Shown here: positions 17,986-26,613 of the stretch, one piece after another
Position numbering within the stretch: position 1 is the stretch's first letter
How the letters are laid out: every line of letters starts with the position of its first letter
Source of the DNA: CAZBBC01 sp964489835
GTDB taxonomy: Bacteria > Calditrichota > Calditrichia > JAJRVZ01
Assembly: GCA_964489835.1 (NCBI GenBank)
Contig: CAZBBC010000004.1
Location: 34,555 to 98,554, forward strand
Reading direction: 5' to 3'
Length of the DNA stretch: 64,000 nucleotides
The notes under the pieces: model-generated
The model's input: only the letters and a program-made list of their open reading frames with translations
Database searches by the model: none
Told to the model about the DNA's origin: nothing
Program-made: the position numbers and the translations under genes

Positions 17986-19449
17986 GTGAAACAGATTTCA
18001 GGCAAAGAGATATTGACATCAGGGAAATCCTCATCAGAGGACATTCTCAAGACAGCCAGTGCGCTGCGCTGGGAACTGGGTGAAAATTTGCATGATGCCT
18101 TATTGGAAGCCATTTACCAGGATGCCGCAAAAATTTCAGAAAAAGTGGTGACAAAAAAAAATGAAAAACCGAGATTTGATTGGGATAAAGTATTAGATCA
18201 ATTATTAACCAGCCGATGGACCGGATTTCCTATTATGTTACTGGTGCTTGCCGTTGTTTTTTGGCTAACAATTTCCGGTGCTAACGTCCCGTCGGCTTTT
18301 CTGGCTTCCTTGCTCATAGATACCCTTTATCCTGCTTTGAAAGATGGTGCGATAAATTTGGGAGTCCCCCTATGGATAAGTGGTTTATTTATTGACGGTA
18401 TGTATTTGGCTATGGCCTGGGTTATTAGTGTGATGCTCCCGCCGATGGCAATATTTTTCCCAATGTTTACATTACTGGAAGATTTTGGATATCTACCCAG
18501 GGTTGCCTTCAATTTAGATAGTTTCTTTAATAAAGCAGGAGCCCATGGAAAACAGTCTTTGACAATGGCTATGGGGTTTGGCTGTAACGCTGCCGGGGTG
18601 ATTGCCACCAGAATTATTGATAGTCCACGTGAACGACTGATCGCAATTATTACCAACAATTTTGCCTTGTGTAACGGAAGATGGCCGACACAAATACTGA
18701 TCGCCTCCCTGTTCATTGGTGCTCTGGCTCCGCCCGCTCTGGCAGGGCTGGTTTCGGCGTCGGCTGTGGTAGCGATTGCTTTGTTAGGTGTTGCCTTAAC
18801 ATTTATAACTTCGTGGATACTGTCCAGAACTATATTAAAGGGTGAAGCCTCGGCCTTTAGTCTGGAATTACCTCCCTATCGTCCACCAAAAATTTTGCAA
18901 ACACTGTATAGATCACTCATTGACAGAACTTTGAATGTCCTTTGGCGGGCGGTTGTTTTTGCTATACCGGCCGGCGCCGTTATATGGTTAAGTGCTAATT
19001 TATATATAGGAGATTATAGTATCGGCGAGCATCTGATCAATTTTATGGATCCTTTCGGTATTTTTATTGGATTAAACGGGGTGATATTACTGGCCTATAT
19101 TATAGCGATTCCAGCAAATGAGATCGTCATACCAACGATTTTAATGCTGACTGTTCTCAGTCTAAAATTAACCGGTTTTGGTGAGGGAACCGGTGTAATG
19201 TTTGAAGTGGATGATTATAATACTTACACCGCGCTTTTTAATGCGGGGGGATGGACTCTATTGACAGCAATTAACTTAATGTTGTTCAGCCTCGTGCATA
19301 ATCCCTGTTCTACGACTATTTATACAATTTATAAAGAAACCAATAGTGTAAAATGGACCGTTATTTCCGCTCTTCTGCCTGTTGGAATGGGCATAATCAT
19401 TTGCTTTTTTGTTGCACAACTTTGGCGGTTATTTATCGGTGCAGGCTAA
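17986..19449 (+). CDS. feoB: FeoB, permease half
   Basis: Encodes 487 residues: the rest of the helical domain (ALRWELGENLHDALLEA), then the membrane core with two inverted Gate domains. It holds the conserved cysteines of GFGCNAAGV and of FALCNGRWPT, which line the iron path. The frame is continuous with the GTPase half; only the TAG at 17983-17985 separates them. It starts at the GTG directly after that stop, 9 bases after an AGGGAG box (17971-17976), so termination-reinitiation is plausible. The combined length, about 750 residues, matches ordinary FeoB. It transports ferrous iron into the cytoplasm. Confidence 0.9.
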   Translation: MKQISGKEILTSGKSSSEDILKTASALRWELGENLHDALLEAIYQDAAKISEKVVTKKNEKPRFDWDKVLDQLLTSRWTGFPIMLLVLAVVFWLTISGANVPSAFLASLLIDTLYPALKDGAINLGVPLWISGLFIDGMYLAMAWVISVMLPPMAIFFPMFTLLEDFGYLPRVAFNLDSFFNKAGAHGKQSLTMAMGFGCNAAGVIATRIIDSPRERLIAIITNNFALCNGRWPTQILIASLFIGALAPPALAGLVSASAVVAIALLGVALTFITSWILSRTILKGEASAFSLELPPYRPPKILQTLYRSLIDRTLNVLWRAVVFAIPAGAVIWLSANLYIGDYSIGEHLINFMDPFGIFIGLNGVILLAYIIAIPANEIVIPTILMLTVLSLKLTGFGEGTGVMFEVDDYNTYTALFNAGGWTLLTAINLMLFSLVHNPCSTTIYTIYKETNSVKWTVISALLPVGMGIIICFFVAQLWRLFIGAG

Positions 19450-19581
19450 AGAATGTCTGTGAAATGGATTGTTTCTTTAGACCAAACAACGAAGTAATTA
19501 ATAAAGTACAAAGATCTACAGTTTAGGGTTCCAGCGTGGATTATTGACTCGAGAAATTTTAGTTTATAAAGGATTAAATAT

Positions 19582-19821
19582 ATGAAATACAAAGATCTGA
19601 CTCAGATTGGACAAGGAAAAGATGTAAAAATCGTGGATATCAAAGATGGTCACAGATTTCGAGAAAAAGTTGATTCAATGGGCTTGAGAATTGGTGTAAG
19701 AGTCAGAAAAGTGTCAGGACAACTATTAAATGGGCCGATAACGATAAAAATAGGAAATACAAAAGTCGCCATTGGCCATGGGATGGCAAAAAAGATTATG
19801 GTTGTCGGCGAACAGGAATGA
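19582..19821 (+). CDS. feoA: FeoA-domain protein
   Basis: A 79-residue stand-alone FeoA, a small SH3-like cytoplasmic protein needed for FeoB activity. The conserved stretch is FREKVDSMGLRIGVRVRKVS, ending with AIGHGMAKKIMV. It overlaps the second feoB by 4 bases (ATGA), so the two are translationally coupled. A 132-base spacer after the first feoB suggests a possible internal promoter, though none is obvious. Start ATG 19582 follows AAAGGA. Confidence 0.88.
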   Translation: MKYKDLTQIGQGKDVKIVDIKDGHRFREKVDSMGLRIGVRVRKVSGQLLNGPITIKIGNTKVAIGHGMAKKIMVVGEQE

Positions 19822-21539
19822 AAAAAATTCTTCTTTTTGGAAATCCCAATGTGGGAAAAAGTGTTATTTTTTCCCGTCTGACCAATGTTCGTGTTATCGC
19901 ATCCAACTACCCGGGGACAACGGTCGAATACACCAAAGGTTTTATGCGAGTCAATGGGACAAAAACAGAGGTTATTGATGTTCCTGGTACCTATTCCCTG
20001 AAATCAAACTCTAAAGCAGAAAAGGTTGCGACTCAAATGTTGGCTGAAACCATCCGTGATAATGATGGTATTTTAGTCAATATCATCGATGCCACCAATC
20101 TGGAACGAAACCTTAACCTAACCCTGCAATTATTGAAACAAAAGATTCCGATGGTGGTGGTCCTTAATTTTTGGGATGAGACACGACATGTTGGTGTACA
20201 CATTGATGTCGAGAAATTAGAGCGACTGCTTAACGTGCCGGTGATAGCCACCAGTGGTATCAGCGGAGAAGGAATAAAACGTCTTGTTTCTCGTCTTAGG
20301 GAGGCGAGAAAAGGTACGTATGTGTTCAAAGATAACGACCGCTGGGGGGAGATAGGGACTATCGTCTCACAAGCGCAGGTACTTTCTCACCGACATCATA
20401 CATTTTTTGAGAGAATTGAAGATATTTCAATACATCCTCTGGCAGGAATACCGGTTGCCGTTCTGGTGCTAATTGGCTCTTTTGCCATTATCCGTTTTAT
20501 TGGTGAATCATTGATTTCTTTTGTTTTCGAACCTTTATTTGATCAACTCTGGGCACCGTTGGTAATGCAAATTTCCCAACTCCTTGAAAATAGCGGGTTT
20601 TTACATGGATTATTGATCGGAACATTGGTTAATGGACAAATTGATTTTGTTGAATCCCTGGGACTCTTAACCACCGGATTGTTTGTGCCGATAGGGATGG
20701 TTTTACCCTATGTTGTATCATTTTATTTTGCGTTGAGTTTTTTAGAAGATTCGGGATATCTCCCCCGCCTGGGAATTCTGGTCGATAATCTGATGCATAA
20801 ATTAGGAATTCACGGATTGGCAATCATACCCATGTTACTCGGTGTTGGCTGTAACGTGCCGGGAGCAATGGCGACAAGAATGTTGGAAACACGGCGGGAA
20901 AAATTTATTGCTGCCACATTGATGGCAGTTGCCGTTCCCTGCATGGCACAAACAGCAATGATTTTTGGATTGGTCGGGCCTTTTGGCACAAAAGCCCTGG
21001 CAGCAGTATTCGGAACATTGTTTATAGTGTGGGTATTGCTGGGTTTGATCTTAAACCGGACAATTAAGGGTGAAAGCCCTGAAATTTTTGTAGAAATCCC
21101 TCCCTATCGTATGCCCTATATTAGTGCTATCTTTAAAAAATTATGGATGCGTGTCCGCTGGTTTCTCAGAGAAGCTGTACCTTTCGTATTGCTGGGGGTA
21201 TTATTTGTTAATATTCTGTACTCACTGGGAATCATTAAATTTGTCGGGAGATTGACTGAACCACTTATTACCGGAATCCTGGGTTTACCCCCAGAAGCCA
21301 TTGGCGCTCTTATTGTCGGATTCCTGCGTAAGGATGTTGCCGTGGGCATGCTTGTACCATTAGGGTTGACGATGAAAGAGATGATCATCGCATCGGTTGT
21401 TTTAACCATGTATTTTCCTTGCATTGCCACCTTTACTGTTTTAATAAAAGAATTAGATATGAGGGATATGATAAAAGCAAGTCTGATTATGATGGTGTCG
21501 ACTTTTACTGTTGGTGGATTCCTGAATTTGGTTTTATAG
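19818..21539 (+). CDS. feoB: FeoB, second compact paralogue
   Basis: A 573-residue complete FeoB on one chain. The G domain has G1 GNPNVGKS, G3 DVPGTYSL, G4 NFWD and a short G5. The helical linker before the membrane part is only about 30-40 residues, instead of about 100 in the first FeoB. The membrane domain has GVGCNVPGAMATR and VAVPCMAQTAMIFG, with Gate cysteines conserved. Sequence divergence from the 17185-19449 copy is large, so this is not a recent duplicate. Two FeoB types with different linkers may serve different iron levels or a different divalent ion. Confidence 0.92.
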   Translation: MKKILLFGNPNVGKSVIFSRLTNVRVIASNYPGTTVEYTKGFMRVNGTKTEVIDVPGTYSLKSNSKAEKVATQMLAETIRDNDGILVNIIDATNLERNLNLTLQLLKQKIPMVVVLNFWDETRHVGVHIDVEKLERLLNVPVIATSGISGEGIKRLVSRLREARKGTYVFKDNDRWGEIGTIVSQAQVLSHRHHTFFERIEDISIHPLAGIPVAVLVLIGSFAIIRFIGESLISFVFEPLFDQLWAPLVMQISQLLENSGFLHGLLIGTLVNGQIDFVESLGLLTTGLFVPIGMVLPYVVSFYFALSFLEDSGYLPRLGILVDNLMHKLGIHGLAIIPMLLGVGCNVPGAMATRMLETRREKFIAATLMAVAVPCMAQTAMIFGLVGPFGTKALAAVFGTLFIVWVLLGLILNRTIKGESPEIFVEIPPYRMPYISAIFKKLWMRVRWFLREAVPFVLLGVLFVNILYSLGIIKFVGRLTEPLITGILGLPPEAIGALIVGFLRKDVAVGMLVPLGLTMKEMIIASVVLTMYFPCIATFTVLIKELDMRDMIKASLIMMVSTFTVGGFLNLVL

Positions 21540-21785
21540 TGATCATCATGACGATTAAAAATCTATCGTAGTCCTGAAAGTTTTTACAAATATCCAGATA
21601 TCACCCCCTCCCCCAAAAATAGATTCCACTGAAAATTGTGAAGTAAAGGACCTGAGCATATATTAAATTGTAAATATTTACTCTATTTTGATTTACGAAA
21701 GGAATAAAGGGTTAAAGATTTTTTTAATTTAAATTTATATTGTATACCAGACGGACGATAATTATAATATAAACGCGGGGGCCTA

Positions 21786-22793
21786 ATGAAACAATTTAAA
21801 TATTATATCTTCCTGGTGGGATGTCTTTTGCTCATCCAATGTGGAGTTGATGATATAGAAGAAGGCAGGAAAGCCTATGCAGATGGAGATTACTCCCTTG
21901 CCATTAAACGACTAACAGAGGCACAAGAAAAAGATTCCACAAATACAATGATCAATGAAATGATTTTCTTATCATATCTGTACCGGGGAGAAGAATTATT
22001 TAAAAGAACGAACAATATGGATGCATTTGTTGGAAATTTTGAACGGGCCCGTAAATATATACCATTAAATCCAACGGTTCATTTTAACCAAACATATAGT
22101 AAAATACTTTTGTCTTTAGCCAATGCCTATTTATCGGCCAGGGCAGCTAATGAAGAGGAGAAAGATCATTTTTTTGATAAAGCGGTAAATATAGTAAAAC
22201 AATCCATTTTTATCGACAGTACAAATACTGCGGCTGACAGTCTGCTGGAAAAAATGAAAAATGATCATTTCCAAAATCTGATCGATAAGGGGAAGAATTT
22301 GTACGATAAAGCTATTCGTACCGGGAATGCGGATTTATATTTTACAGCAGATTACTATCTGAAAGAAGCGATGCAGTTTGAAGCCGATAATTTGCAGATT
22401 TACAATCTTACGCAAAAAATACTACGAATGACGTTACCGGTTTTGAACTACCGGGAAGATGTATCTCTGGCGGTTGCCGGAATAAAGCGCGAACGGAAAG
22501 CCTTGGTAATGACCGTGTCGATAAAGAATTACACTTCGCAACCGATAAGTCTTTTACTAAACAACTTCAAATTGGTTGATATGGATGGAAATAGTTTTGG
22601 CATTCATGAAGACGAAATTAAAAAACGAGAACTATTTGGTGAAACCTGTATTAAAAATTCAGTCTTAAATATCGACAGTCCATCGGCTCTTGGAATAATT
22701 GCTTTTGATGCACCAAAGGATATAAAAATAGCCTATATCCATTATCAGATTGATAAAAAAAGATATGCCCGTAAATATTTCCCAAAAGAGTAG
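21786..22793 (+). CDS. Lipoprotein with TPR-like N-terminus and beta-sandwich C-terminus
   Basis: A 335-residue protein with lipobox LVGCLLLIQC. The first 200 residues hold TPR-like helix pairs (EEGRKAYADGDYSLAIKRL, FERARKYIPLNPTVHFNQ). Residues about 215-335 look like a DUF4352-style immunoglobulin-like domain (AVAGIKRERKALVMTVSIKN, LVDMDGNSF). I do not recognise the whole protein. It stands alone between feoB and the convergent glutaminyl cyclase gene. Confidence 0.65.
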   Translation: MKQFKYYIFLVGCLLLIQCGVDDIEEGRKAYADGDYSLAIKRLTEAQEKDSTNTMINEMIFLSYLYRGEELFKRTNNMDAFVGNFERARKYIPLNPTVHFNQTYSKILLSLANAYLSARAANEEEKDHFFDKAVNIVKQSIFIDSTNTAADSLLEKMKNDHFQNLIDKGKNLYDKAIRTGNADLYFTADYYLKEAMQFEADNLQIYNLTQKILRMTLPVLNYREDVSLAVAGIKRERKALVMTVSIKNYTSQPISLLLNNFKLVDMDGNSFGIHEDEIKKRELFGETCIKNSVLNIDSPSALGIIAFDAPKDIKIAYIHYQIDKKRYARKYFPKE

Positions 22794-22865
22794 AAGGTCT
22801 AAACGATTCTAATGATTTTTGAGCAGTTGATGAATCTTAAGAATCTCTAAGTTCTCTATAAAATC

Positions 22866-23654
22866 TCACTCTGCTTTTCGAATTAAGCGAATTTCAAATA
22901 CCTTTGGCCATAGTTTCCCAGAGATAAAAAGACGATCCTTTTCCGGATCGTAGGCGATTCCATTCAGCACATCAATTGAATAATCAATCCTTTCACCACT
23001 TAGAATACCAGTAAGATCAATCCAACCCACGACATCTCCATTATCCGGGTTTATTCTGGCAATGCGATTGCTGTATAATATATTGGCGTATATTTCTCCC
23101 TTAATATATTCCAGTTCGTTTAGATTGTTAACAATTCCCTTGTTGTCTGTTACAGCGATTTGTCTTAATACTTCAAACGTTGTCGGATCTAAAAAATACA
23201 AATTAGAAGTACCATCGCTGATGATTAGATTCGTATCATTATGAGTGATTCCCCAGCCTTCTGTATTATAAAAAAATTCCTCCATTAAAAGAAATGTTTC
23301 CTTGTCATACACGAAACCGGTATAAGATTGCCAGGTAAGTTGATATATTCTGTTATTAAAAATCGTAATTCCTTCTCCAAAATATTCTTTAGCCAATGAA
23401 TGCAAAGTAATAACCGTACCGTCATCCGAACTTACCCGGCGTAAAGAAGATTGTCCCCTTCGACCGGTACTTTCGTAAAGATATCCACTATCAAAGGCAA
23501 GACCCTGGGTGTATGCCATTGGATCATGAGGTACTTTATTGATGATAAAATACGTATAGACCGGAATATTTTTTTTGCTGATCGATATTGGCTTTTGAGC
23601 AAAAAGAAGCTGCAATGAAAAGACTGAAAAAATTACAATCAACAATTTATTCAT
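22866..23654 (-). CDS. Secreted glutaminyl-peptide cyclotransferase (Glu_cyclase_2 type)
   Basis: About 262 residues: signal peptide (MNKLLIVIFSVFSLQLLFA), then a five-bladed propeller of the plant/bacterial glutaminyl cyclase family. It converts N-terminal glutamine of exported proteins to pyroglutamate. Family motifs are DPMAYTQGLAF, LYESTGRRGQSSLR, TEGWGITHN, LNELEYI and VLNGIAYDPE. The ATG at 23654 follows AGGTGA at good spacing; an upstream ATG at 23660 and GTG at 23663 are in frame. In Bacteroidota this enzyme acts on outer-membrane and periplasmic proteins whose signal-peptide cleavage leaves glutamine. Confidence 0.9.
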   Translation of the reverse strand: MNKLLIVIFSVFSLQLLFAQKPISISKKNIPVYTYFIINKVPHDPMAYTQGLAFDSGYLYESTGRRGQSSLRRVSSDDGTVITLHSLAKEYFGEGITIFNNRIYQLTWQSYTGFVYDKETFLLMEEFFYNTEGWGITHNDTNLIISDGTSNLYFLDPTTFEVLRQIAVTDNKGIVNNLNELEYIKGEIYANILYSNRIARINPDNGDVVGWIDLTGILSGERIDYSIDVLNGIAYDPEKDRLFISGKLWPKVFEIRLIRKAE

Positions 23655-23924
23655 TACCATCACCTGTATCCGGCCAAATAGCCAGAATTATTATAACATA
23701 CTTTTTCGATAACCATTTGTATTATAATTAGTTTACGTTCGAAAATCCCCGGAAATTAAAGCTCATACGGTTTATATGCAAAAAATGAATCATAGTTGCA
23801 TAGATTCGTGGTGTAGTATTAAAAAATAAACGTTAAAGGTTGTTGCAAAACGAATAATAAATTTATAAATTATAAGGCTAAAATTGACAAATACTAGTTT
23901 TGAATGACGTAGAAGGGTGATCAA

Positions 23925-24137
23925 ATGGCAAAAGCACAAACATTTGCAGATAAAGTCAAAAAAAAAGCGGCCGCGCAGGCCTCAAAAGTAATCAAACTGG
24001 TATATACCTATCAATCAGCAGATACCGGTTCTTGGCGATTTGCTGAGAAATATATAAAGGTGGCCCCCGAAGAAGACGAGAATAAGGTAATCGAATTAGA
24101 AATAAAAAAGGGCAAAGCACGGCTTGAAAAAAACTGA
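23925..24137 (+). CDS. Small basic protein, DUF4295-like, beside L28/L33 genes
   Basis: A 70-residue, highly basic protein. Its middle part (KVIKLVYTYQSADTGSWRFAEKYI) resembles the Bacteroidota DUF4295 core, 'KVIKMVKSPKTGAYTFKEE'. DUF4295 genes normally sit next to rpmB-rpmG, as this one does, though there downstream rather than upstream. The ATG follows GAAGGGTGA (23911-23919). It is likely ribosome-associated by neighbourhood. The family match is from memory and weak, but the position supports it. Confidence 0.6.
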   Translation: MAKAQTFADKVKKKAAAQASKVIKLVYTYQSADTGSWRFAEKYIKVAPEEDENKVIELEIKKGKARLEKN

Positions 24138-24180
24138 TTCGTGGATGTTTGATAACGGCGGATACAGAAAGGATTAGAAA

Positions 24181-24420
24181 ATGTCAAGGATATGTAAAGT
24201 AAGTGGGAAAAAACCTCTTGTCGGTAATAATGTTTCCCATGCCCATAATAAATCAAAACGCAGACAATATCCAAATTTGCAGACAAAACGGTTATATGTT
24301 GAGGAATTAAGTAAATTTGTTCGTATACGTCTTTCAGCCCGCGCGTTAAAAACGGTAACCCGTGTGGGACTTATGCCTTACTTGAAGAAACAGGGTTTAT
24401 CCCTTAATGATGTTATGTAA
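24181..24420 (+). CDS. rpmB: Ribosomal protein bL28
   Basis: A 79-residue protein with the family start SRICKVSGKKPLVGNNVSHA, the basic KSKRRQYPNLQTKRLYV stretch and the RIRLSARALKTV helix. It is a structural protein of the large ribosomal subunit. It is followed at 19 bases by rpmG and preceded at 43 bases by the DUF4295-like gene; the three form an operon. Confidence 0.96.
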   Translation: MSRICKVSGKKPLVGNNVSHAHNKSKRRQYPNLQTKRLYVEELSKFVRIRLSARALKTVTRVGLMPYLKKQGLSLNDVM

Positions 24421-24439
24421 GAATTGAGGAGTAGTAATC

Positions 24440-24601
24440 ATGGCGAAACCAGGTGCACGCGTAACGATAAAATTGAGAAGCACAGAAAGTCAACATTTTT
24501 ATTCAACGCAGAAAAACAAACGAAACACGACCGACAGAATCCAGATTAAAAAATATGATCCGGTGGTCAGGAAACATGTTATATATAAAGAAGAAAAATA
24601 A
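24440..24601 (+). CDS. rpmG: Ribosomal protein bL33, zinc-free form
   Basis: A 53-residue protein starting MAKPGARVTIKLRSTESQHF and ending HVIYKEEK, found by translating after rpmB. It contains YSTQKNKRNTTDRIQIKKYD, the family signature. The two CxxC zinc pairs of the C+ form are absent, so this is the C- type that does not bind zinc. A GAGGAG-type ribosome site (24425-24430) lies before the ATG. It converges with the C69 peptidase gene, 19 bases away. Confidence 0.93.
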   Translation: MAKPGARVTIKLRSTESQHFYSTQKNKRNTTDRIQIKKYDPVVRKHVIYKEEK

Positions 24602-24620
24602 AAATTTTTTCCTTCCGGCG

Positions 24621-26252
24621 TTAAAATTTCTCATCATATTTTGTCCACAATTCATCTCCCAGTTCCCAGGCTCTTTTTACAACTTTTTCTCCCCAAAAAA
24701 CAGAATATCCGGTGAGGTATTTAACAGCTTCTTCAGAACTTTTCTTTAATAGTTGAGTGGCTTTATCTTCAACGGTCTTCTGTTGAGTAAATAATTCCTG
24801 TTGCATGGGTTCCCATACTGCGGTGACATTGTTGCGCATTTCTCCCCATCGTTGGGCGGTGAGTGTCCCCAACCGGTTAAATGCCCACCAGGCTGAATCC
24901 CGATTAAAACCTTTGGGTCTGCCCGGGGTTTTAAAGGGTACCGCGACATCAGTTATGCCGCAGTAAAGAGGTATATATATGGAGCTGGCAACATTATCAA
25001 AAGCCAGCCAGACCACACCACCGATTTGATCAGGTAGCCATTCACGTGATTGGGTAATGGTTGCATACATCGTATACCAGCGAGCAATCGTGCGTTCTCC
25101 GCGCCACCCCCATCCACCGTTTATTTTAAAAAGCTTGTTCATATCATAAGGCATAAATGGATTGGCTAATGGGGAAATTTCAGTCTTGCCCTGATCATTT
25201 GTCCAGGTCAGATCCTTAATAAAATTATAAGGTGTGTTTTCATAATAATCCTGAAACATAAGGACCATTTTTTTTAAAGTAATCAGAGTATCCGGTTTTA
25301 CGGAAAACGGAAAATTTTCCGCATTTGCATTGAGATTTAATGAAGGTGCTGCCAAAGACAACACCCGCCACTCCCGCCGGCGGGCAGAAAATGATGTACG
25401 GCCTTCGGGATTATAGGCATAACAGAACTCAAATGGTCCCTCCTTTGGATTCCACCATCCGCTATCCTGGGCAACTGTAAAAATGTTATCGGATGCCATA
25501 AATTGATTTTTATTATCAGTATCGACCCAGCGAATACGACTGGCATTTGCATTAACGGAAATATGTCCATCCGGCACTCGTTGCGCCGCCCAGATTGCCC
25601 CGACTTTTTCCCGACCGGAACCGACAATTTCAAAATGCCAAACTTCCTTTTTGTCAGCAATAGTCAAACATTCTCCACTATCATTCCAACCATAGGTTTT
25701 GGTTAATTCCCCAGCCATCTGAATAGCATCACGAGCAGTGGAACACCGCTCCAACATCAGACGAACCAATTGTTGACAATCAATTAAACCTTTGTCTGAC
25801 TGGAGCGATTCCCTTCCGCCAAATGTGGATTCACCGATAGCTACCTGTTTATCATTCATACAGGGATAGGCTGTGTTGATAAAACCATGGGTTTTCTCCA
25901 CCTGAGATATTTCACCGGTTGCAATATATTTGTAAGCAGGCATTGCCAGAGAATCTTCGTCAACCCGCCTAGTTAATATCAACATTGAATCCTTTTTGTG
26001 TTTCAATTCCGGCGCAGTGGTCAACCAACCACGCGTGCGATGACTATCGCAGGTATGGGAAGTAATAACCGATCCATCGGATGTTGCCTGCCTGCCGACA
26101 GTAATTGTCGTACAACCATCAGGAAATCCACCCTCCCAGTCAGAACGACTCTGAGGCTGATGTGAATCTACTTGAGCAAGTAATAAAGTTGTCAAAAATA
26201 ATATTCCCATCGTAAGTACCAAATACAGATTGCCTGAGCGCATTCTTGTCAC
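24621..26252 (-). CDS. Secreted C69-family dipeptidase
   Basis: A 543-residue N-terminal-nucleophile peptidase (PepD family, C69) that cleaves dipeptides. A signal peptide (about 1-27) is followed by a short pro-segment and the nucleophile cysteine in FPDGCTTITVG, which becomes the mature N-terminus. Family features are DGSVITSHTCDSHRTRG, AIGESTFGGRESL, YGWNDSGECLTIADKKEVWHFE and NANASRIR. The GTG at 26252 is chosen because AGAGGAG lies 6 bases upstream; the ATG three codons later is too far. It is probably periplasmic, given the signal peptide. Confidence 0.92.
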   Translation of the reverse strand: MTRMRSGNLYLVLTMGILFLTTLLLAQVDSHQPQSRSDWEGGFPDGCTTITVGRQATSDGSVITSHTCDSHRTRGWLTTAPELKHKKDSMLILTRRVDEDSLAMPAYKYIATGEISQVEKTHGFINTAYPCMNDKQVAIGESTFGGRESLQSDKGLIDCQQLVRLMLERCSTARDAIQMAGELTKTYGWNDSGECLTIADKKEVWHFEIVGSGREKVGAIWAAQRVPDGHISVNANASRIRWVDTDNKNQFMASDNIFTVAQDSGWWNPKEGPFEFCYAYNPEGRTSFSARRREWRVLSLAAPSLNLNANAENFPFSVKPDTLITLKKMVLMFQDYYENTPYNFIKDLTWTNDQGKTEISPLANPFMPYDMNKLFKINGGWGWRGERTIARWYTMYATITQSREWLPDQIGGVVWLAFDNVASSIYIPLYCGITDVAVPFKTPGRPKGFNRDSAWWAFNRLGTLTAQRWGEMRNNVTAVWEPMQQELFTQQKTVEDKATQLLKKSSEEAVKYLTGYSVFWGEKVVKRAWELGDELWTKYDEKF

Positions 26253-26613
26253 AGCAAACTCCTCTCGAATCGGTTAAAATTTCTTTTAATTTGGCAAATA
26301 ACCTGGCGGCAAATGTAATAAATTTTAGTAGAATTTGAAAATTCATCTCTATCCTAAAAATAATCGAATACATTTCTTATCTTTTCATTTTTGTATTCTA
26401 GTGATTTAATTCTATATTTGCTAAAATGGATATAGGCAAAGAATTCTTTATTACAGTCTAATAGCTAATAATTAGGGTTTTTAACTCTTTTTGTGGAATC
26501 CCAGAATCAAAAAATTATGGATTTTAAACACGGATCGGTTAAAATAAAAAGATGCTTTTTTCTGAAAAATCCTGCATATGAAAGGCTAGAGAAAAAAAAC
26601 AAAGGAACCTGAT
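26253..26613. other. Divergent intergenic region, 361 bases
   Basis: AT-rich spacer between the C69 peptidase (minus) and the GlpT-like transporter (plus), so it should hold two promoters. The only symmetric element seen is the small palindrome CTAATAATTAG at 26465-26475. No coding potential, tRNA or repeat was found. Confidence 0.5.

Noticed and set aside
23884..23907. TTGACA at 23884-23889 as -35 box of the rpmB operon
   Set aside because: No acceptable -10 box lies at 16-18 bases downstream, and Bacteroidota-type boxes were not convincing either.
24555..24749. A plus-strand frame overlapping rpmG and the C69 gene
   Set aside because: It is in a different frame from rpmG, runs into the convergent gene, and has no coding look.
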